From Diphasiastrum complanatum (lineage: Eukaryota > Streptophyta > Lycopodiopsida > Lycopodiales > Lycopodiaceae): 64,000 nt of DNA. The notes under the pieces are model-generated. The model searched no databases and was not told where the DNA came from. It saw only the letters and a program-made list of their open reading frames with translations. The position numbers and the translations under genes were made by a program. Positions 58,459 to 64,000 of the stretch are shown piece after piece; the stretch's first letter is position 1, and the number at the start of each line of letters is the position of its first letter. The DNA lies in assembly GCA_029204225.1 (NCBI GenBank), contig CM055113.1:20793798-20857797 (forward strand). Reading direction: 5' to 3'.

Positions 58459-58896
58459 AGTTTATTACTGGACGATGTACAATAGCGTGCAGAGTTGCAA
58501 TCAGCTGGATATGCAAAAAGCAAACCTCGGTGGCTCAATCCTCTTGCGAAGCTGAATGTGTCGCAACTTCAAAGGTCGTGAATGAGGTAGTGTGGCTACA
58601 GATGATGCTGGAGGCAATCGAGATACCACGAGAGGGGCCAAGCACGATGATGATGGACTCTCAAAGTGCCATCTATCTGTCCCAGGATCCTTTCTTCCAT
58701 TCAAAGACAAAGCACATACATCTGAAGTACCATCACGTTCGAGATTTGATCTCGAAAGGAGAGTTCCAGGTCCAGTATATAAAATTAGAAAATATGATTG
58801 CAGATCTGCTCACAAAACCGCTCGACAAGCCACTCTTTGCCAAGCAAAGAAAGGCAATTGGATTAAACGTACAAAGCTGCAAGGTTCAAGAGGGAG
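58459..58896 (+). pseudogene. RNase H, 3' half (split by insertion)
   Basis: Continues the domain cut at 52027: SVAQSSCEAECVATSKVVNE (the E-containing block), MMMDSQSAIYLSQDPFFHSK, KHIHLKYHHVRDLI and LENMIADLLTKPLD. The frame runs on past the PPT (AAGAGGGAG) into the 3' LTR without the LTR-borne stop seen in the younger elements. Apart from the insertion this half has no stop. Confidence 0.88.
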
Positions 58897-59685
58897 TGTC
58901 AGAAATGGTGAACTCCTGCAACTTTGTCGCAGCACAAATACGAAACGAAGGTCGAATGAGAACAATTCGCGACAATCAACGTCCCTTGACTCAACATACG
59001 AACAATTCGTAAATCGTAAACACACCTCCAGGACTGCAAACCACAAAGGGACGCGAAACGAAAAGATACAAAAGAAACAAAAAGAATGAAAGCAAACAAA
59101 GAGGAATCTTTCGCGCTGCCAACTGGCAGCTCAACGGGCTTGGAGTCATAGACTTCACGCCCAACTGAAACGAATGACAACAATAGAGACTAACTAACTA
59201 GTTGATTGGCGTTAACTAGTCTTGTGATTCTACGTTTAGCCATCTTGTAAACTCCACACTGTGGAGGTAAAAACGATCCTCTCTGGATCATAAAAAAAGA
59301 GAATGAATAGAGAGATCTGTAAGAGACACAGAGAGAGAGGTAGCGAGTAGAGCAGAAAGAAAATATTAGAAACTATAGTTGTGCATGAAAGTTTGCCAAC
59401 GAGCAGAACACAACGAAAGAGCAGAATGTCATTCCGCCAACAAATGAGACATTGACGATCTCGCTCTAAAAACTAAACTATAATACAGTCGTTCTATTTT
59501 CGTGCATCTCCCTGTCTTGTGCTATCATTTTGTCTTGATTGCTAGAATAGAATGTGTTCTGTGATGTGTAGTCGCATGTCTGGGATCCTGTAAACAACTT
59601 ATGCACAAAAGAAAATTTAAAGATACAAAATTGTTCGCGATAAGAAGACGAAGACAAAAAAGAAAACAGCCTCGGTTTCACGACA
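58897..59685 (+). repeat. 3' LTR of the old Copia
   Basis: 789 bp, starting directly after the purine tract and ending CGACA. Followed by the TSD copy TTGTT. Confidence 0.92.
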
Positions 59686-59690
59686 TTGTT

Positions 59691-60149
59691 CACTCACAAA
59701 CATATCTACCTTGTTACAAAGTATTGCTCTAGTGATGACATCAATATTCTCAACACAGATGCAACATGACAAGAAGGTCCCCCCCCTCCCCCCAAGCTAC
59801 AATCAAGTGAGTCTTCGCTTTATTGAACCGAAAATGCTTCATTAATTGTTTTGTTAAATATTTTTAAAATATGTCAAAATTGTTTGATTTGAGCTATATG
59901 GGATTATTTACTATTTATAAAAGCCATAATATGTTTGTTAAATGTGCTATAAACACGAGTACACTAGATGATTAACTCATGCAAAGCCATGCAAGAACGA
60001 ATAACATTGTTTCATATTCAAATTAGGCTTTTTGGTGCTCTCTTTCACAAAAGCATGTGTATAAATGATTGTTTTATTTATTTATAAGTTAATTTTCATA
60101 AAACTGTTGTGTTCATTGTATTGATTTTACAAAAAATTCTTGCATATTC
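59691..60149. other. AT-rich flank
   Basis: No gene or repeat recognised apart from two C runs near 59780-59791. Confidence 0.5.
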
Positions 60150-60560
60150 AATGAGGAGGTGATGGATTGAAGTGTGAATATTGAAACATGAAATCTCTTG
60201 ATATTGAAATGCGAATATTTTGAAAACTGATCGAGATACTCTAAATACTAATTGTGAAACTCTAAATGCTAATAGTGATATTCTGAATAGTGATCCTGAG
60301 ACTCTAAATGCTAATCGTGATATTTTGAATATTGATTATGAAACTCTAAATGTTGATCGTGAGACTGTGAATGCTAATCATGATATTTTGAATATTGATC
60401 ATGAAACTCTAAATGTTGATCGTGAAAATCTAAATATTGATCATGATACTTTGAATATTGACTATGAAACTCTCGTGATACTTTGAATACAAATTGTGAA
60501 TGTTCATTGTCAATTGTCTAAATGTTGATTGTGAATATTTTAAAAATTGATCATGGATAT
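60150..60560 (+). repeat. 21-bp minisatellite with an open heptad frame
   Basis: A degenerate tandem array, unit like GATCATGAAACTCTAAATGTT. Between 60220 and 60486 one frame is open and reads as heptads (DHETLNV, DRENLNI, DHDTLNI). The array fades to both sides. A short peptide is possible on paper, but periodicity alone keeps the frame open; coding is unlikely. Confidence 0.85.
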
Positions 60561-61800
60561 TCTATATATTTATCTTGAATATTTTGATTTATGTTTTTGA
60601 ATATTTTGTATAACGATTATGAAAATGCGCATTTATGAAAAATGATCATAAATTTTTAGGTATTTTCAAATTATGAAAGTCATGATTGTAAACTACCTTT
60701 GTAAATGTTAAATTGCAAAATTGTGAGTAGTTATTCATGATTTTTGTAGACTGTAGACTTATGGATAGTGAATTGTAACATTTTTTTAATAGTGCAATTA
60801 ACTTTTTGGAATACTAAGATTGTGAATATTAAATCATATATAATAAATTATGACTTTTCTTGATATTGAATGTAAATTTCATTAGTTAAATGGAATTATG
60901 AAATTAGTGAACACTGAATTATAATATTTGTGATTACTTTCAAGAATATTTATGATCAAATTTGTTAATATAGATTGTGATATTGTGAGTATTGAATTGC
61001 ACAAAGTGTGATCATTCTTGTAAATTTAATCATGAAATTGAGAACTGCAAAATTTATGACTACTTTTATTAATTTGTAAACAAAAAATTGTGATATTTAT
61101 TTTCTGAAATTGTGCATGTGCATGATGAAATTATAAATATGACATCGTAGAGTTTATTATCACTTTCATGAACATTAATTTTTGAATTTTTATATTGAGC
61201 TATAAACTACAAATACTTAATAATAACATGTGTCATTACTTTGTGAAAAAATGATTGCAATACTGTGAAATTACTATTTTAAAAATCATGATAATTTTGC
61301 GACTATTGTTTGTGAGATTATGGCATGATATATACTCAAATGAAATAATAATAATAATTATTGTCAAATCCAGACTACAATTGGTGAAAATTTTAAACCA
61401 TTGATATTAAATAGTCAATAATGAAAATTATAGTTGTTGTTTTGAAATTACAATTGGCATTATTCAAATCACAAAATAATCAATGTTGAATGAAACTCAT
61501 GAAAATCTGGAATCTCCCTATTGAGGTGATGTAGCATTCTAATCTTAGTACAATTATGTCTACTTAATGGATACCTATTGTTTATTTTGTCCATTTTTGG
61601 GGCAGCTTAAAAAGCCAAATGTATCATTGTCTTTTTTGCAATTGTAGAACAAAATTCGAGTGACATATTACATGGCATAATTTCAAGTAATAAAGATTTG
61701 TAGAAAACACATAATCTTATTTCATTTCATAATGCCTATTCTCTTTTGTTATTGTCATGTGAATAACAAAAATGACAGCCCCAAGTGTTGATTATGTTTC
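60561..61800. other. AT-rich DNA, probably decayed flank of the minisatellite
   Basis: Recurrent GTGAATATTGA and ATCATGAAA-like words without fixed period; no gene recognised. It could be an old satellite block or plain AT-rich DNA. Confidence 0.4.
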
Positions 61801-61812
61801 ATAACTGTCATG

Positions 61813-61970
61813 TGTACCCATTACGCAATGGAAGGTGCCGGACAGAACACGCCCACCCCGATTCAGCTTTTGAAAATTTTGGAGGCAGAGGACATTCTGC
61901 TTGATTTGGCTTTCCAAATTTTTTAGGATCAAAATTTTTCAAAAGCCGAACTGGGCAGAATGTCTTCTCC
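61813..61970. repeat. Dispersed repeat copy 2 with imperfect foldback
   Basis: Shares the CCATTACG-AATGGAAGGTGCCG block and the GGACATTCTGC block with 183-400. The second block here forms the left arm (61882-61913) of an imperfect inverted repeat whose right arm is at 61941-61970; the core GACATTCTGC pairs perfectly. MITE-like or hairpin RNA-like; no terminal duplication identified. Confidence 0.55.
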
Positions 61971-62183
61971 CCGGTACATTCAATAATACATAAAAGGCCA
62001 TTTTCTCAAATGACTCACCATTTTGTGTTCTACAATAAGTGGAGTTTTATAAGGGAAGGCCTCCATTCCTCTCCTTCAGGTATGGCATGGAGTTCTACTC
62101 CACTATGCACACGATCAGGATGCACAAGGAAAAGTACCCTTTAGATTCTCACTTACGTGGGGGGGAAGGCCCTGTCTGAGGGA

Positions 62184-62236
62184 CTTCCTTGCTGGGAGGG
62201 CCCTTGCCCGAGGGCAGGCCCCGACCAGCAAGGAAG
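62184..62236. repeat. GC-rich inverted repeat
   Basis: Perfect 12-bp arms (CTTCCTTGCTGG / CCAGCAAGGAAG) around a 29-base spacer that can pair on itself (GGGCCCTTGCCCGAGGGC). It stands out as a GC-rich island of about 120 bases in AT-rich DNA. Confidence 0.75.
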
Positions 62237-62394
62237 GCCCGAGGGCTCGGGCATTCGAAGCCCTGCGTAATGCCAATGTGCGAAGGTAAGTTTTTTTCTT
62301 TTTCTTTTTCTTTTTCCGGGCCGTACGGCCGCACGTGTGGACGCTGGTTTTTTTTTTTCTCGCATTTATATTGCAAATTTTGTTACGGTGGAAT

Positions 62395-62490
62395 GAGCAT
62401 GTGGACAGCCAATGAGGGGCTGCCACATAGCACATGTACAGTTCACCAGATAGCCAATGAGGGGATGCCACATGGCACATGCACATTCCG
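62395..62490. repeat. Two-copy tandem duplication, about 53-bp unit
   Basis: AGCCAATGAGGGGCTGCCAC and AGCCAATGAGGGGATGCCAC, each followed by a CACATG stretch. Confidence 0.75.
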
Positions 62491-62763
62491 GTGGTATCGA
62501 AGTGTCAGAGATTTCCAGTTATTTGTTCCTTCTCATAGTTTTGTAAGATTTCTCTTTCGAAAACGATATAGATATAGTTCTATCGTACTCTAACTCAAAT
62601 GTAAAAATCATAGACTACCATTAGTAGCTCATCAGATCACTCTATCCAGCTTAGATTAGTACATTCTTTGTGGAGTTCCATGATTCCTCCCTTTGATTAT
62701 GAATTTTCTGAGATTTTTTCATTTACATTTGCGTTATCCTATATATCTCTTTGTATGTATGTA

Positions 62764-62769
<6 letters not shown>

Positions 62770-62798
<29 letters not shown>
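62770..62798. repeat. (GT)n microsatellite
   Basis: A run of TG dinucleotides, preceded by a short TATG repeat. Confidence 0.95.
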
Positions 62799-62801
<3 letters not shown>

Positions 62802-64000
62802 GGAACACTTTTTCTTTTCTACTTTATCCTAAAAATTAAAAGTAATTAATAAAATAAACAAAGGCAATAAAAAAAATGTATCACTAACATTAAGAACCTA
62901 ATAAAAACTGAAAAACCATAAAAAGAAACTAAGAAACTCTTAAAAAATAATAATTGAGGGCACATTCCGGGAAATCTTGGATCATGTTCCCGTACATGTT
63001 CTGGAACGGAATGCATAATTATGGTAATTTATGTATACATATGTGTGCATGCGTGCTATTGTATATTTTTTTAATAGCTTGGTATCAATGCACTTTTTTC
63101 GGCAAAAGGGGCTGTGTATCGACTTTGATAGTGTTTATGTTTCTCACTAGAATCTAGATCTTTTGCTTGAGCATTTCACATTTTATGCCTTTATTGGGTT
63201 AAAGGGGTAAATTTGAAATCTAGATGTGAAGTAGATGAAAATCTAGGTTCTTAGAATATTATGTAAGAAACGTTGCAAGTTTTAAGAAAAGATTTGAACA
63301 ACTCAAGTTCAAGTCCGAATCCTATGCTAATTGAAGTTGCTCACCTCAAGACTTTGAGGTTGGAGGATTGGGTGTATATCAAGATTCCAAAGGATGTTAA
63401 GTTACTATGAATAGGCAAATGCCCAAAACAATTTTGTAGATATATTGATGCTTATAAGATTATAAATAAACTCAATTGGTTCGCTTATGCACTAGTTTTT
63501 CTACAAGCCTGCAATAAACAATGTTTCATGGACCTTATTTGAAAAGCCTTTTCACAATGACTTTATCGGATGAAACATTTTTAGGTTTTTTTTTTACTTG
63601 GTTTTATTCCTAGCCTTTATTAGAGTGAAACCAAGTGTTGTTTACATGTCTAGACAATGGTTATACCTTTATACAATGACAATATAAACAACTGGTAATT
63701 GAGACACTTAGATGACTGAGGACTCAAAGAGACATTGATATACATCACACAATGCACATGCACAACAATATTTATAATTCTACTATTTCCTATTGAGTTA
63801 TAACTAAAGTTTATATGCAAAACTTTCACACAATTTACACATGCACTCACTCACTCACTCGGAAGTTTTTTTTTTTCTTAATTTTAAAATCCGTTTCAAA
63901 TGTTTAATTTAAGACAACCATATGTTTCCAAGGCAAAGGGGATGAAATCTTCACCGGGTGCACGATCATTGTAATTTTGCTCATTCTCTTGAGCTGCGTG
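62799..64000. other. AT-rich stretch without recognised gene
   Basis: Short open frames only. Around 63330-63410 one frame reads VAHLKTLRLEDWVYIKIPKDVK, which is not enough to assign a family. Confidence 0.45.

Larger units (their letters stand above)
49057..59685 (+). mobile_element. Old Copia element with both LTRs, split by a younger Copia
   Basis: LTRs at 49057-49854 and 58897-59685 (TGTCAG to GACA), and the perfect 5-bp TSD TTGTT at 49052-49056 and 59686-59690. Without the 6.4-kb insertion it is about 4.2 kb. It has a PBS (TGGTATCAGAGC at 49855), gag, RT and RNase H, but protease and most of integrase are missing: the gag basic region joins the integrase C-terminal motif FFDESTFPGL near 50605. 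The LTRs differ by roughly 8-10%. Stops and frameshifts in gag and RT. Confidence 0.92.

Overview
The window is plant nuclear DNA: one intact DREB2-type AP2/ERF transcription factor gene with a decayed duplicate about 14 kb away, and otherwise retrotransposons of several ages nested in one another. The plant-specific AP2 domain, the Copia and Ty3/gypsy families, the initiator-Met-type primer binding sites (TGGTATCAGAG) and the low gene density indicate a land plant with a large, repeat-rich genome. I cannot name the lineage; a fern, lycophyte or gymnosperm would fit as well as an angiosperm.

Layout. 1-3.5 kb: DREB2 gene (minus strand) with its probable promoter. 3.5-7.46 kb: truncated Copia with gag and integrase but no protease. 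7.46-11.2 kb: truncated Ty3/gypsy (probable LTR, leader with poly-G tracts, gag-protease). 11.2-14.76 kb: minus-strand Copia with one LTR, followed by a plus-strand Copia RT fragment. 15.4-16.5 kb: DREB2 pseudogene. 17.4-23.8 kb: an old solo LTR split by a complete, recently inserted non-autonomous element of the same family. 25.9-29.6 kb: decayed minus-strand Copia. 30.2-31.5 kb: Copia gag remnant. 34.7-40.0 kb: young non-autonomous Copia (gag-protease only), set between two diverged direct repeats. 42.1-46.3 kb: decayed gypsy pol with in-frame and out-of-frame minisatellites. 49.06-59.69 kb: old Copia with both LTRs and TSD, split in its RNase H by a young, structurally complete Copia at 52.03-58.46 kb. 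59.7-64 kb: AT-rich DNA with minisatellites and foldbacks.

The main discoveries are about how these elements relate. An 84-86 bp tRNA-like retroposon occurs twice, each copy with perfect 14-17 bp target duplications. The LTR element at 17.7-22.8 kb inserted into a solo LTR of its own family, and both insertions have perfect 5-bp TSDs. The gag-protease-only Copia has LTRs about 99% identical although its integrase and RT are gone, so it must have moved with enzymes made elsewhere; the complete Copia at 52-58 kb is a close relative and a plausible type of helper. That complete element has LTRs I read as identical, yet the third catalytic residue of its integrase is Asp instead of Glu.

No tRNA, rRNA or CRISPR locus was recognised, and no host gene beyond the DREB2 pair. 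All identities and boundaries were read by eye from the sequence.
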